Assembly: GCF_964355755.1 (NCBI RefSeq)
Contig: NC_092672.1
Span: 7,068,001-7,132,000 of the forward strand
Source: Antedon mediterranea
Taxonomy: Eukaryota > Echinodermata > Crinoidea > Comatulida > Antedonidae
Direction: 5' to 3'
DNA: 64,000 bases
The notes under the pieces: generated by a model
Databases searched by the model: none
What the model saw: only the letters and a program-made list of their open reading frames with translations
Told to the model about the DNA's origin: nothing
Shown here: positions 32,125-45,157 of the stretch, one piece after another
How the letters are laid out: each line of letters starts with the position of its first letter
Numbering within the stretch: the stretch's first letter is position 1
Program-made: the position numbers and the translations under genes

Positions 32125-33703
32125 AGGGGGATTCTGGGTTTAAAATTGCTTTTAAATATCGTTTATTTCTTAAATAAAAAATATTATAACAATATAGACA
32201 TTTCAGAATGAAGAAGTAATAACGAGAAATTAAAAAAATTAAATTTCATATACATTTTAGGGTAAATTCATGGAAAGTCTGTTTTTTAGCAGCTTAGGGA
32301 AGCTCATTAATATTCATGAGATATTCACAAAATCACGTCACCAGTGGATTCCAAACTCGCGACGTCATGTACGTTGTGTTTGTCAACTAATTTACATCTC
32401 TCTCCCCTGTCAAACGACGACCACCATTGTGATCATTGTGAAATACATTTTTTTTAGATTTTCTAAGCTAGGCCTAAAGTGTAATAATAACAGTAGTAGC
32501 ATATATTTATTTGACATTTAATGAAATACAAAATTTAGTACAGATACGGAGTCATAAATTATACTATTTTTATACCTCTATAGTACAGATCGTATTATCG
32601 GCTTCACGTACAATACTACTCTAGGCCTAGCCTAATAATAATATATATGGGCGAGAGCCATTCTGACTAGGGATTCCATGCCACGATGGCTACGTTAAAA
32701 CAATGGGGCCCATGGGCCTAGCTAGCCTACTACTAGACGATTGGCCCATAAATAACAAAACCCATCCTATCAACCAAACTCCTAAACAATCTAAACCTAA
32801 AACATTCTACAAAATCGGCTGTAAATATTGAAGCAAAACAAGGTCCGATCGCCGTCCACACGTATGGTGTCCCGATCGTCTAAGTAGGCCTAAAATAAAT
32901 AGGTTTAGTTTACTCTCCAAAAAAGCGGATACTCATGCATCAAGCAAGTAGACCAGGTAGTAGGAAGGAGACCTAGCCGATCCGGCCCAGTTAAAAATTG
33001 AGCTAGTAGTGTAGTAGACCCTATGCGAATTGATACTACCAGGCCTTTTACGATAGGCTGTACTACACAAATATTCCAACTCTCTCATTCGAGCTATATT
33101 ATCTATACCATTCCGGTAGGTCGAGTCGACCTTCAATCAAATACTGTACATCGTTCATGTTGTGATTATAGACGGGGTATACTCGACCCGACCAGTTTGG
33201 TGTTGTTGTATCTGCTTATCACGTGACGATGCCAGGCATGGGCAGCAGAGAGAGCACGTGTATCGTCGTCTCGCTCGATCCTCAGCAGGAATGTACAGTA
33301 TACGTTACGCTTCATTGATTTTGATTTTTCCCTAAGTCGGTGCGAAAATCGGCAAACGTAAAGTGCAAACATATCTAATTTTTCACTGTTTTGATGAATT
33401 TTCATAAAAAATTGACTTTATAAATGGGAAGACCGACTAAAATTACATCAGATAAGTATAATTTTACAAAAGTAATTGATATGGTTTATGATAACGAGTC
33501 GTCGGAAGATGGACCATTTCACGAATTTCCTATTTTGTAACCACAGTGTGATTTTGCCGTAGCTGCACTTGTAATCTGGCCTGATTTCACAGCCTTCGTT
33601 CTGCTTCACTGGGCGCTTATATAAATTGAAACTTTTACCGTTCAAGAGACAAACAAATATATTTTACATTTTTTACTATTCATTTTAAACCCGGAACCCC
33701 CCT
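32125..33703. mobile_element. TTAA-target DNA transposon, non-autonomous (copy 1 flank)
   Basis: Inverted ends agggggattctgggtttaaa and agggggg-ttccgggtttaaa style, flanked by TTAA on both sides (32121-32124 and 33704-33707). TTAA duplication points to piggyBac or Kolobok; the AGGGG start suits Kolobok better. No transposase is recognisable. A 38-codon ORF starting MGRPTKITSD lies at 33425-33538 and may be a remnant of an element-encoded protein. Confidence 0.75.
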
Positions 33704-34728
33704 TTAAGTCAAATTTTGTTTAACCTAATATTAAGTACTGTTTAGTAAGTAGAGTTTAATACTTTGATTTATACTTTGTTTAAATATTCTGATTACTGAT
33801 ATCCGTTATGCAGTATTTGATTTATGGTTCCAGATGACATAACGTATAGGGCGTAACCCCTTTTTATATTATGTAATATAATTAAGTTTTATACTAGAAG
33901 TGATATGTCATCTATGTTTTACCAATATACAGGTTTTAATATTCGTCATTTTAATAAATGACATTTCCATCCAATGATGGTTTATCTGTGTTTGTTTGTT
34001 GTCCTGTCCGGTCGCTAGCGTAACACAAATATAAATGCTGATTTTTTTTTTATTGTTTCTTTTGCTTATCTGGATAATGAAGTGTTTTTTAAAAATACCA
34101 GGCTAAAAATTTTGGCAAATTTAAGCCTAAAACAGGTCAAATAAGCAATTGAAGTGACGGTACCTATCGTTTGTATATGAACTACAGTAAAAACTCATGA
34201 CGTAAATGTTACGATGCACCTGTGACGTCTTAGCAATTTACGGCTGTACGGCGAGCGCGTGTAGCGGTATCCTTAATCTCTCGATTTTTCTGAAATTACA
34301 TATATATAGTTCTCGTCAAGTTGTCCTTTAAATAGTAGGACCTGTAGATGGAGCCAGATTTCCACTTTAAACATCTATTTTACTTTGATGGACCGTTATG
34401 TTGCATAGCGTGTATTTGTCTATTCTCTATTTTTTGTAATCAGTGTAGGCCTATTTATAATACAAAAGACAATATGACGAATGCCATACTCTAGAAAAGT
34501 AACACATATTACAGTACAACATTTTTTGAATGATGTCAAAATATCATACGATCCCAAAAACGACGGTGTTAACGTTGAAATCTTAGAGCATCTTTTATGG
34601 GTCTAACTAAGAAGTATAATACTGACATTTCACAGGTAGTTGAGTATGATTTTAATCGAATATCCTTCGAAAAAAAACAAAGTTTTTGCTGATTTTGTTC
34701 ATGGTCATGGTCATAATTAAGGTTTATC
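33704..34728. other. Non-coding stretch
   Basis: Nothing recognised: no supportable ORF, repeat family or RNA gene. Confidence 0.5.
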
Positions 34729-34901
34729 GCAAATAGTTTGCGCGAAGCACTGTGGGAAGGATTTGGGAACAAACGTCACGATATCTACGTACGTGATTTG
34801 TTGCTTGTATGTATACGTAGTGACGTTTGCTCCCAAACCCTTCTCACCGTGCATTGTGCAATGACGTTCCTCACGAAATCAGGCTATTTGCGATAAACCT
34901 T
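34729..34901. mobile_element. Foldback MITE (copy 1 flank)
   Basis: Perfect 18-bp inverted ends (aaggtttatcgcaaatag) enclose a longer imperfect palindrome (gtttgggaNcaaacgtcac on both arms). At about 173 bp, it could fold into one long hairpin. Repeated at 62219-62391. Confidence 0.75.
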
Positions 34902-36223
34902 TTTGGCCTAAAAAAGAAGGATTGTGAATCATATGTTTTTCCGGTATTTTCGCCTAACTTTGTTAATGTAATAATTAATCTGTGTATTTTGTGAATTATT
35001 TCTGGGTTTTTTTAAAAATTAGATTGACGTTAGAAATCGTTTACAGCCTAACATAGTAACGACAACAACCAAGTTATAAATATTGTAAATGTAAATGTAA
35101 TTAGTCGATGCTGCTTTATTTTTCGCATATTGTTTAATGTCGACGACGAAGATAGATTAAACGAGTCATGGTACTATTTGTAGATTGAATTGTTAATGTA
35201 TAATTTAATTGTTGTTATTGTTAAACACTAATCGAATTTTTTTTTTTTAATGTGACAATCATTTACGTAGGCGTAAAAGTGTATTATAGATACATAACTT
35301 GTATTTTTAAGGGAGGAGTTAGTTCACTTGTTATATTACGTACAGCCTGCAGCATTGTCTGCAGACGTAAAGATCGCTTCGATTCTTATGCATATTTATT
35401 AATGTCTTTATATAATACGTTTACAATAGTACAAAACAAATATGTATATTAGTTTAATTATTCAATCCTTTAGAAACAATATTGTTGCTCTATATAAATA
35501 GTAGACAATGACACTGAATTTAAAGTCTCGTACAATATAGCTAGTGTATTTTGTTGTAATAAACCGACACCGATTGTTTTGTAGCCGCACCATACATTAG
35601 AAACCGACACCGATTGTTTTGTAGCCGCACCATACATTAGAAAGCGTGTATAATATAATTATCCTAGTTGTATTTACCCAGCTTCTGGGAATACTTATTA
35701 TAACTACTGCACGGTAAAGTACATCTCATGAATTATCGTATGTTAGGCTGAGGTGGTCTCGATGAACAAATTTGACTACGTCGTATGTTTTCAATTATTT
35801 CGTGGAATGGTTTGTGGCATAACATACATCGACGTTTACATGTTTTTCCGTGAATACATAAGTAATTCAAATCTCTGTACAATGCCGGTACAATAGAGAA
35901 TAAAGTTGGAATTTCCCTTTTCATTGTGTTGCTGTGTTGTTTCTAACAACGTCACTATAAAAACTCAAATCAAATCCGGGCCTAGAACCAGCAGAAAACA
36001 AGAAGAAAAGTAATATATGCCACGCGTAATGTTATTTGATTTATATTGGCTTAACTGGCAATTGAAATAGACTAAGCAAGATTTCTCTGGTTGGTAACGT
36101 TGCTACCAAGGTAAGCGTTTTCGATTGTTAACCCCGAGACCGAGTTTGCTTTAACCGACTAAACCTGTTCCACGATAAAAGCCTCATCGTCAAAAATCTC
36201 ATATTCCAAATTAATTTTTTATT
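34902..36223. other. Non-coding stretch with a 40-bp direct repeat
   Basis: No gene recognised. The only structure is the exact 40-bp tandem repeat at 35561-35640. Confidence 0.5.
35561..35640. repeat. Exact 40-bp direct repeat, two units
   Basis: Two identical units beginning aaaccgacaccgattg. Both duplication copies have exactly two units (see 63051-63130). Confidence 0.9.
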
Positions 36224-37265
36224 TTTTGACTCATTTAAAAAAAAACACTTTGTGTTTTGTATGTAACATTAATGTTGATGGAAGTTACAAAGAGGAACAA
36301 TTTATATTTATATACAACAATACATTCTTTATCCACTCAACAACGAAATATTTTGTTCATGTTTTATAGGCCTATAAATAATATACCACTAATAAATTTA
36401 ATACTTTGTTAAAACTGTCACTGTCATAGTCGATTGAAATAGTAAAGTACATGTGACGATACACCACTACGACGTTTATATTTTGTTGTAATTATTAATT
36501 AATACAAACGTTGAGAAGCAACTGTTAGTAATATAGTTTATTTGTATACTATGTGTTTATGATCTAACAGTAGGGCCTCCCACACCCACAGTAATACAGT
36601 TTAGTATATGTTTATATTATATCTAACAGTAGGCCTACCAAACACTCACCTCACAGTAAGAAATTTGCGATTCAAATGGAGACCAAAAGTGGTTAATATG
36701 TATTTACAGTATTGTATAGTATTGCAATACTATATATTAAGGTTTTAAGTTTATTCTGTAAGGGCCCATACATTTACCTACTTGTGTTAAACCATGGAAA
36801 GATACCTCCATGTTTAAATAATTAGGAATGTTCAATTCATCGCAAATCAATACAGTCGTATATTAAATCAATCAAAATAGTATTATTTAAAGAAAATCGG
36901 CCTGTTTTTAACATTATGATGCTGTATTCGAGCTGTTCAGTCGCTTTTCAGCCATTAAAAACAATTATCGTATGAGGAGATAGGGAAATGCGAAGCATCC
37001 TCGTATTATTGTGTGCGGGTATTTTCAAGATTGACATCCATTAGACAGTGTATACCACAATCGGTTTGGGGCGAATCGTTAAAACTAAATTCGTTTCAAT
37101 TGTCAATAACTAATTATCGAACTTAATTTAATTAGTAAACAGGGTTACATCATGTGGTTAAAATCAGTATCGAGATTCTAACCAACTTTATATACCATCG
37201 AGTAAACATTCTAGAAATAACGCGCGATTTACCGAATTTTGACCTTACGTAAATGTATATATAGA
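36224..37265 (-). mobile_element. Helitron of the H1/H2 family, 3'-truncated
   Basis: It aligns with H2 (13296-13632 joined to 14965-15621) without the H3 insertion. On the minus strand it starts TCTATATATACATTTACG at 37265 after an A. The 3' end with hairpin and CTAG is missing, as homology stops near 36224. Confidence 0.75.
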
Positions 37266-37568
37266 TTATTATTATTTAATAATTTAATATTAATATATTC
37301 TATTTTCAGGATAGTTGTTTCATTGTTTAAAAAAATAAACAGGATACAACTTGTTTGGTGAATACAACCTATCATGACTTATATGGTTATTCAATTTGCA
37401 TATTAGGCCTATAATAGGTTTTTAACGTCTAAAGCTCTGTCTACACTATCAAAAAAAGTTTAATAAAAAGTCCATGTCCATATATGGGCACATCACATTT
37501 TTTTGTCATATAAAGTCTTATAGTGTAGACAAAGCATAATGTGTGTGTATTGATGTAAATTTACAAAA

Positions 37569-37880
37569 CTAGATGGTACGCTCGCATCGCTCGAGTACAA
37601 TCTAGGTTGTGCCCACAGATGGTTCTCGAATACACATAGTAAATTCAGCGTAAAAAAACTGGCGATTTCAAAATGTATGTACCACAGGACTATAAATACA
37701 TGTTTACAGGAACGAATAAAAGTTGATTCGTATGTAGTCAACTAAAATTAGCACTCTGGGAATTACTTCCGAAGAGAAACTTGTCACAAAATGATTAAAA
37801 TTTAAACAAACCGAACCTGTGTTTTGTAAAGGATGGGGATTGGTGCTTTTATCCTCTAAGTAACGAAATATTATGATGAT
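37569..37880 (-). mobile_element. Helitron 3'-end fragment of the H1/H2 family
   Basis: It matches 13064-13370: CTAG end (37569), the hairpin region with one substitution in the loop (gctcgcatcgctcg), then the adjacent 300 bp. The rest is absent. Confidence 0.7.
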
Positions 37881-38760
37881 GATGATGACAATTTAACAAG
37901 CATTTTGATAATTGTTACTGTATTTTATCACTTCTTGATATTGATTGTGTTATGTTTTTCATATTCAGGGAGAAATTATTTTATTAGGCCTATACCTGTT
38001 ACCATTCGTTAAAAAATTAAACACCTCCCTTGAAAAAACCATGAAAATACAAATAATGTATATATCGTTTTTGAACATAATACCGCTCGCGTATCACATA
38101 ACGGTGTTCGAAATGCCATGAAACCTGATATGGATATTGATTGAACGTCAAATATCTGTTGATGAGAGGTTTTCATTATTATTTGCTGAGCCTAGTGGAA
38201 CAGCGGTGTACTTGTTTAGATTATCATTTGTGTGTTAAACTAATGGATTTGCCGGGTGAATGTAAATGGCATATTTCAATCATTGTTTAATTCAAAGCCC
38301 AAGTTAACTAATATAATACCCAGGATGTGCTAAGCCAACCGTGGAATATTTTTTACATTTTTCATTGCCTTTCCTCGATTAAACACAATTTCTACCACAC
38401 ACTATTCAAAAAATGTATTATTACTAAATACTGTAATATAATCATCTAATCCTTAACTAAATGAGCATGCGTGAGTTTTCGACTTGCGTGTGTTCAGTAC
38501 CTTTGCATAAAAGAAATTCTCCATGGTATAACAATTCTCCGATACATTTCATAATAATACCTGTTTCAAAAAGAAAATAGTCAATGCTAAGCTTCATTAT
38601 TCATCACAACCACTAGCCCATGCAATAACCTTAAATAAAAATACAGTATTGTTTACAAAGGAAACTGGTATTTTGTTTTTGTATTATTATAGTTCAGGAG
38701 ACGTGCATCGTCATTAGGTTATATGCATGATATGCATATAACCTCTTGATTCTGTCAGAA
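37881..38760. other. Non-coding stretch
   Basis: No gene recognised. A perfect inverted repeat, ggttatatgcat / atgcatataacc, lies at about 38719-38745, just upstream of the tandem Helitron. A second hairpin, gattctgtcagaatc, follows. Confidence 0.45.
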
Positions 38761-40192
38761 TCTTTATTTATTTCTTTATTTATTCTTTCCTTAGCACTAT
38801 TTTGTCCGTGAATTATCTTGATATCAGTTTCATCTATCTAAGTCAATTTTTCAGAGTATATTCCTTATGGCCAGGAATCGATGTGGTTATGTTTTCAGGG
38901 TGCGCAATCAAACATTACGCGGTCTACGCGCGATTTAACGAAATCACGTTTGTAATCATATCTTCACAAGCATGAATCACTTTTAAACAAAATTTGGTAC
39001 TCATAAATTTCAGGTCATATTTCATCATATGGCAATACAATTACGTGCGTAGCGCATATAACGCATGCGTACGCGCGCTTAGAATGTTGAAAATTGTCAG
39101 AATTTATTTTCGATGAAATTAGAATACGTTTCAGGCAATTTTAAGCGTTTAAAAAATTGCCATGAGTGCGCAGATTTTTGCACGTGCACTGCGCGTCAAA
39201 CGTTAATGCGCACTGTTTTTGTCCGATTACTGTTGTATAACCTTTCTTTAATAATATCATCATATTTTATTCACTTTTCAATGCGAAACAGCGTTATACG
39301 AGCACGTCAAAAGTGACAGGCTACGCACGTGTAAGTTAACAAAATGGTGAAAATATGCTAAATTTTAAAATTAATATATATCGTTAGAATGCTCGGGAAC
39401 ACCTATTTTTTATTTAATTTTCTTGAAGTGTATGTATCATATGTATGATTTCTTATCAAATAAAGAGAACAAAAGTTGATTAAGTCATCATTAATTGCAT
39501 ATTAAATTAAAAAAAAATAATTTCGACAATCAAACAAATTATGACATTCTCTTAGGCCAAAATAACAAACTTAACATTAACTTTCTTCCTTCAAAAATTC
39601 ATATATTAAAGTTAAAAGTATGTAGTTTGACAGTCCATCATTTGTATACATTTTAAAGATGTCATCATAGTAAAAAATTATAATTCATTTCGGTATGTAA
39701 TAATCTATTTGCATCAAACTGGTTACTGCATAGTAAATACACGGAGGAATTTTTCTACAACTTTTAGTCAGTTGTGTACGGCTCGGTGGTCTGTGCTCGT
39801 GTCTATGGCATTCAAGGTACCGAGATCGAGTCTCACCTTGGGAAACGAAATACGAATTTTTTTTTTTTATTATCCGTATTGTTTGTTCAAATTTATTTCT
39901 TAGTGTATAGATTATACACATGATTTATAATGAAATCTAGATAAAAATTAACTTATGTCTTTATTTTATTATGTAACAACAAATGTGGTTTATGACATTA
40001 TACGCAGATGGATCTTTGATCGGATTGTGATACCGGCTATGGTGTTCGCGTTAGCAAGGTCCTATCATATATTATAAATAATTAAAGATTCTGAGAAAAT
40101 CAATCAATCAATATATCTTTTAAAAATCAATTATCTTTATTTAAATCAAGGCATATAACCTATAATTCGTCATAGTGACGAATTAAATCTAG
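38761..40192 (+). mobile_element. Helitron H6, first tandem unit
   Basis: It starts TCTTTATTTATTTC after an A. It ends in CTAG after the hairpin attcgtca-tag-tgacgaat, with T as the next base. The second unit follows with no spacer. A tRNA-like segment and an (aatc)n tail lie inside. The short ORFs are not conserved proteins. Confidence 0.7.
39773..40110 (+). mobile_element. tRNA-derived SINE-like segment inside Helitron unit 1
   Basis: A Pol III A-box-like sequence (near 39780-39789) and a B-box-like gagatcgagtc (39821-39831) are followed about 270 bp later by an aatcaatcaatca tail. The second unit has the better B box, GTTCGAGTC at 41243-41251, and an A box TGGCTCAATGG at 41198-41208. The stems of a real tRNA do not form, so it is not a functional tRNA gene. 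Confidence 0.45.
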
Positions 40193-41606
40193 TTTATTTA
40201 TTCTTTCCTTAGCACTATTTGTCCGTGAATTATCTTGGCATCAGTTTCATCTATCTAAGTCAATTTTTCAGAGTATATTCCTTATGGCCAGGAATCGAAG
40301 TGGTTATGTTTTCACGATGCGCAATCAAAAATTACGCGGTCTACGCGTGATTTAACGAAATCACGTTTGTAATCATATCTTCACAAGCATGAATCACAAT
40401 TAAACAAAATTTGGTACTCATAAATTTCAGGTCATATTTCATCATATGGCAATACAATTACGTGCGTAGCGCATATAACGCATGCGTACGCGCGCTTAAA
40501 ATGTTGAAAATTGTCAGAATTTATTTTCGATGAAATTAGAGTACGTTTCAGGCAATTTTAAGCGTTTAAAAAATTGCCATGAGTGCGCAGATTTTTGCAC
40601 GTGCACTGCGCGTCAAACGTTAATGCGCACTGTTTTTGTCCGATTACTGTTGTATAACCTTTCTTTAATAATATTATCATATTTTATTCACTTTTCAACG
40701 CGAAACAGCGTTATACGAGCACGTCAAATGTGACAGGCTACGCACGTGTAAGTTAACAAAATGGTGAAAATATGCTAAATTTTAAAATTAATATATATCG
40801 TTAGGATGCTCGGGAACACCTATTTTTTATTTAATTTTCTTGAAGTGTATGTATCATATGTATGATTTATTATGAAATTAGAAGAACAAAAGTTGATTAA
40901 GTCATCATTAATGGCATATTAAATTTAACAAAATTAATTTCGACAATCAAACAAATTATAACATTTTCTTAGGCCAAAATAACAAACTTAACATTAACTT
41001 TCTTCCTTAAGAAGTTCATATATTAAAGGTAAAAGTATATAGTTTGACAGTGCATCATTTTTTTTCAATTTTTAAAGATGTCATCATAGTAAAAAATTAT
41101 AATTCATTGCGGTATGTAATAATCTATCTGCACCAAAGTGGTTACTGCATAGTAAATACACGGAGGAATTTTTCTCCAACTTTTAGTCAGTTGTGTATGG
41201 CTCAATGGTCTGTGCTCGTATCTATGGCATTCAAGGTACCGAGTTCGAGTCTCACCTTGGGAAACGAAATAAGATTTTTTTTTTATTATCCGTATTGTTT
41301 GTTCAAATTTATTTCTTAGTGTATAGATTATACACATGATTTATAATGAAATCTAGATAAAAATTAACTTATGTCTTTATTATTATGTAACAACAAATGT
41401 GGTTTATGACATTATACGCATATGGATCTTTGATCGGATTGTGATACCGGCTATGGTGTTCGCGTTAGCAAGGTCCTATCATATATTATAAATAATTAAA
41501 GATTCTGACAAAATCAATCAATCAATATATCTTTCAAAAATCAATTATCTTTATTTAAATCAATGCATATAACCTATAATTCGTCATAGTGACGAATTAA
41601 ATCTAG
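40193..41606 (+). mobile_element. Helitron H6, second tandem unit
   Basis: Head-to-tail repeat of the first unit at 1415-1417 bp spacing, differing by scattered substitutions and small indels. It lacks the first 14 bases of the 5' end (starting TTTATTTATTC) and ends in CTAG before a T at 41606. Confidence 0.7.
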
Positions 41607-42989
41607 TTGGATATTGAAATACTACTTTCGTTTCAAAATCTTAGTGGTCTTTCAAAGAATATTTATTGTATTTTTATACTTTTATTTTCGAATGGAATAT
41701 GTAGGCCTAGTACGCCACTAACTCGAGGAAGTAACTGCAGGTAATTATCTTTCATTTCAATATTCCCCCTTATTTTCTTTCTACAAAAAAATGTTTCCAA
41801 AAATGTTGCTTAGTTTTTTTGAAGTCTTGGAAAGCAGTAGAACACCTGTAGATTGAGGAGAAACTTACAGCATGTAGCATTGGTACAAAGTCAGTGCCGT
41901 GGTACTCCAGATAATAATCCTATGGAGAGAGGTGCTGTGTGTGTGGTTTGAGGATTTGCCTTTCCCTCTTTTCAAACTAGATTTCAGCAGTAAAAATGCA
42001 TGACTCCTCATGACAAACCAACCATGTAAAACCCTACGGGCTTGGACTGAACAATCAGATTATTATAGGTGGATCATGGTTTGAGGGAGGGTATTTTTTT
42101 TTTTAATTCAAATTGGCTTTAAAACATTTCAGGCACACGTGCACATGTTATGAATGTTGAAAGTAACTAAAACAGTCGCGCTTTTCAATCGTGAAACACG
42201 TCACGTTTGTGTTCACCTCATTTCGAAAGAAACCCCCTTAAATAAAAATTACCAAATTGTTAATAAACATTCGGTCTAAACATGATGCAAAAAAATAAGT
42301 AAGTAAGCCGTAATCACATTTCTTAATAAATTGCAGCAATGAATCCCAAAAGCAGACCATATTAACTGCGGAAATTTAACTGTATTTTACGTCGTTATTA
42401 TAATATGCTGAATAACCATGGGTAAAAAGCATGTACAGTACATTATATAAGCATGTATGATGTTTAAGAATGTATACACAATCTCACATAATATCTTCCC
42501 TTCTATTGTCCCATAGGCATAACTCATATTGTACAAGATAAGTCTATTAAATCCAAAAGTATGCACATACAATTTATACTCCATTATGAGTCACTCGATA
42601 ATTACTTAATGAAATATTTACCGCGAAACCTATTACAATAGTGTTCAATATTTCTTTATTAGGAAGATATCATGGACGATTTAAAAACGAAATGTAGGGT
42701 TTCATCGGCGGTAAAGTTAGTTCCGGGTTCACGGTGAGTCATCACCTTGCAACTTCACGTGTTCAACTAAGTTGGCCGTTGGTGGCGATAGCCATTATAG
42801 TTGTTTGTTTATTTTCGAACCGCGTTTGAAAGTACATTAGTTAGCAAAATAAAAATTATACTGCAAATTAATAAAGATCAAATTAAATATATTCATAAAG
42901 CATCGGACTATATTGTGGAGAATAATATAAAAAAATACAAAAACAAATTAAATCGGGAGAACTGATGATAAGACCTTTTGTTTGAAATC
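41607..42989. other. Non-coding stretch between the gene copies
   Basis: Nothing recognised on either strand beyond short chance ORFs. This is one of few segments of the window seen only once. Confidence 0.5.
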
Positions 42990-43318
42990 GAATGAAACCC
43001 ACTGTTGAGTAAGCTGGCAGGACTGTGTCCCGTTAGGACCCTCTGAAACGTCTCCCTTCTTAGGACAAATCGCCCCACTGTGTCGCTGAAGTTAGTTTCA
43101 AAAGATGTTTAAACTAAATAATGTATTAATTATACCAAGAGGATGGTATTTATTTGAATAAACTATACGTTAAATTGTTATTAATCTAAGACTGTGAAAC
43201 ATTGACAACAGCAAGCATTTCAGTAATGGTAACCGACCGAAAACGTCCAAGCCAAGACTTCCTTCTAAAACCTTTTTACTCGAGTCATTATCAGTCCGAG
43301 AACCATCGTCTACACTTC
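42990..43318 (+). mobile_element. Partial Helitron related to H3
   Basis: It is similar to the reverse complement of about 13675-14285: gtgtcccgttaggacc, gtttcaaaagatg and ccgagaaccatcgtctacacttcc recur in order. It stops just short of the 3' hairpin and CTAG. Confidence 0.55.
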
Positions 43319-43344
43319 CATCAAAGTTAAGTTATAGCATGAGC

Positions 43345-43990
43345 AATGGTTATTCATTCATTCACTATTATTGCCATAAATAAACGACAAGCAAAACAAA
43401 ACCAGATAATATCAACTTAAATTGCAAAATGAGGTTATTGGGTTGATAAAACTGATTCTGTGTCTTTAATATATGGTAATTTATTTTGGTTTTTTCTATT
43501 TTAGACTTACAACCAATAATGCTTATAATAATTCATAATTAATAATCAGAAATTGATTACTGTGTACATGCATACGTTTAAAATTAATTAAATTAACACT
43601 TCACTGCATTATTTACTCAAATTTATGAAATAATGTTTACAATTGCATTTTTGTTTACGGTGCATGAAGTGAAAAGACGTGTTTGTCGATAATTTCAAGC
43701 CCAGAATTCAGGTTTTATTTTCTGTTTGTGCTGAAAAATGAATTCAGAGGGAATAACGTCTACTCTGATCAATCGATTTTGCAGCTGCCATTCGATAAGA
43801 TTAACTGACTATCGCCAGTCATCTTAGTCACAAGTATGGTGCATTACGTAATTTTAATACATGTTATAATGTTTGATGGACGGCCATTGTCTTATAATAT
43901 CCAAGCGCAAAATCCATATTATTCTAAAATAAACCTATTCTGAATAGCTACATATTACGATAAAGTTACTTGTTTCTCCACAGAACTGTA
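43345..43990 (+). other. 5' flank / possible 5' UTR of receptor copy 2
   Basis: It aligns with 4230-4941 without the LINE tail and with a few extra short segments. The same acceptor-like ttgtttctccacag precedes the ATG. No promoter element can be named. Confidence 0.5.
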
Positions 43991-44060
43991 ATGGCAGCTT
44001 ACCGTCACGCTATAAAGTTGATTATGCTGTTTACAACTATAACCTCAAGTGCTAGCAATG
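43991..44060 (+). CDS. Receptor copy 2, exon 1: signal peptide
   Basis: Same 23-residue leader as copy 1 (ATG at 43991), phase 1 donor GTTCGT. Intron 1 is only 642 bp here and contains the old RTE fragment but none of the later insertions. Confidence 0.8.
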
Positions 44061-45124
44061 GTTCGTGTATTATTTCTATACCTGTTTCAAAAGAGATCCT
44101 ATACATCATCATCATCAATTAGCATAATTGTGGAACCTTGATGGGTTATTTGTAATATACCTTGCTTACTACGTTAATTTTTATAATTCAGTGAAAGTTA
44201 GACAGATTTATGTGATAGACCTAAGTTCTTCGTCTTCTTCTTCTTTTCTTCTTCATGATTTAGCAGTCCACTACAGGGCATCCCTCCTCCAAATCTCTCC
44301 ATTTACTTTTCTCTTTTGCTATTCTGAACCAGTTGTTTTCTCATGTCATGTCATGTCATGTCATGTCATCTCCATCTCCCTTTGAGTTTGCTTCTTTTGC
44401 TGTTCGCTATCCTTGTCTGCCAAACTGTATAGTCCTGCTTGTCCACATGTTTTTGCTTGAAGTAGATCTCTGTTTATTATATCTTTCCTTTTGCATGGTA
44501 CCTTGTCCATTATTGTTATGCCAAGTATTTTCCGTTCTATTGCATACTGGGTTGATCTTAACTTATCCTTCTTCTCAGTAAGTCTCAAAGTTGAAAAGAA
44601 GAGAAAGAAGAAGATTATTACACGCTTCATCTAAATTATAGTGAAATGGAGTAATATTATAGAAAAATGTGATCTAATGCAAGGCTCTTCGGTTTATTTC
44701 AGATTCAACCTTATATCCCGATCCAACTTTGTACCCAGATTCAACCTCGTATCCAGATACAACCTTATATCCAGTTTCAACTTCATATCCACATTCGAAC
44801 TTATATCCAGATACAACCTCATATCAAGATTCAATCTCATATCCAGATACAACCTCATATCCAGATACAACCTCGTATCCAGATACAACCTTATATCCAG
44901 ATACAACATCATATCCAGATTCAATATCATATCCAGATACAACATCATATCCAGATACAACCTCATATCCAGATACAACCTCAAATCCTCATTCAACTTC
45001 ATATCCAGATTCAATCTCATATCTAGATACAACTTGGTATCCAGATTCAAACTCATATCCAGATTCACCCTGGTATCTAGATCCAAGCTCATATTCAATA
45101 TTTTCTTCAGAATATTATTACTCT

Positions 45125-45157
<33 letters not shown>

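Larger units (their letters stand above)
4230..36510. repeat. Tandem segmental duplication, copy 1 (interrupted by an 11.5 kb insertion)
   Basis: This block repeats at 43345-64000 in the same orientation. Spacing is 27,611 bp at exon 2 and falls stepwise through small indels to 27,490 bp in the 3' flank. Exon 1 and its upstream DNA are also duplicated (4230-5131 versus 43345-44177), but copy 1 carries 5132-16595 in intron 1 where copy 2 has nothing. Position 36510 is only the point where copy 2 leaves the window, so the true right breakpoint is unknown. The left edge is cut by LINE 1. Confidence 0.95.

Noticed and set aside
33023-33405. Short ORFs on both strands in the 3' flank
   Set aside because: They lie within the TTAA transposon, overlap one another on opposite strands and show no domain.
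41190-41265. A functional tRNA gene
   Set aside because: A and B boxes are present but the acceptor, D and T stems do not pair; treated as a SINE remnant.
38761-41606. The 67-aa ORFs beginning MKLEYVSGNF repeated at 39113 and 40530
   Set aside because: They are repeated only because the Helitron unit is repeated; no domain, and they match simple non-coding sequence.
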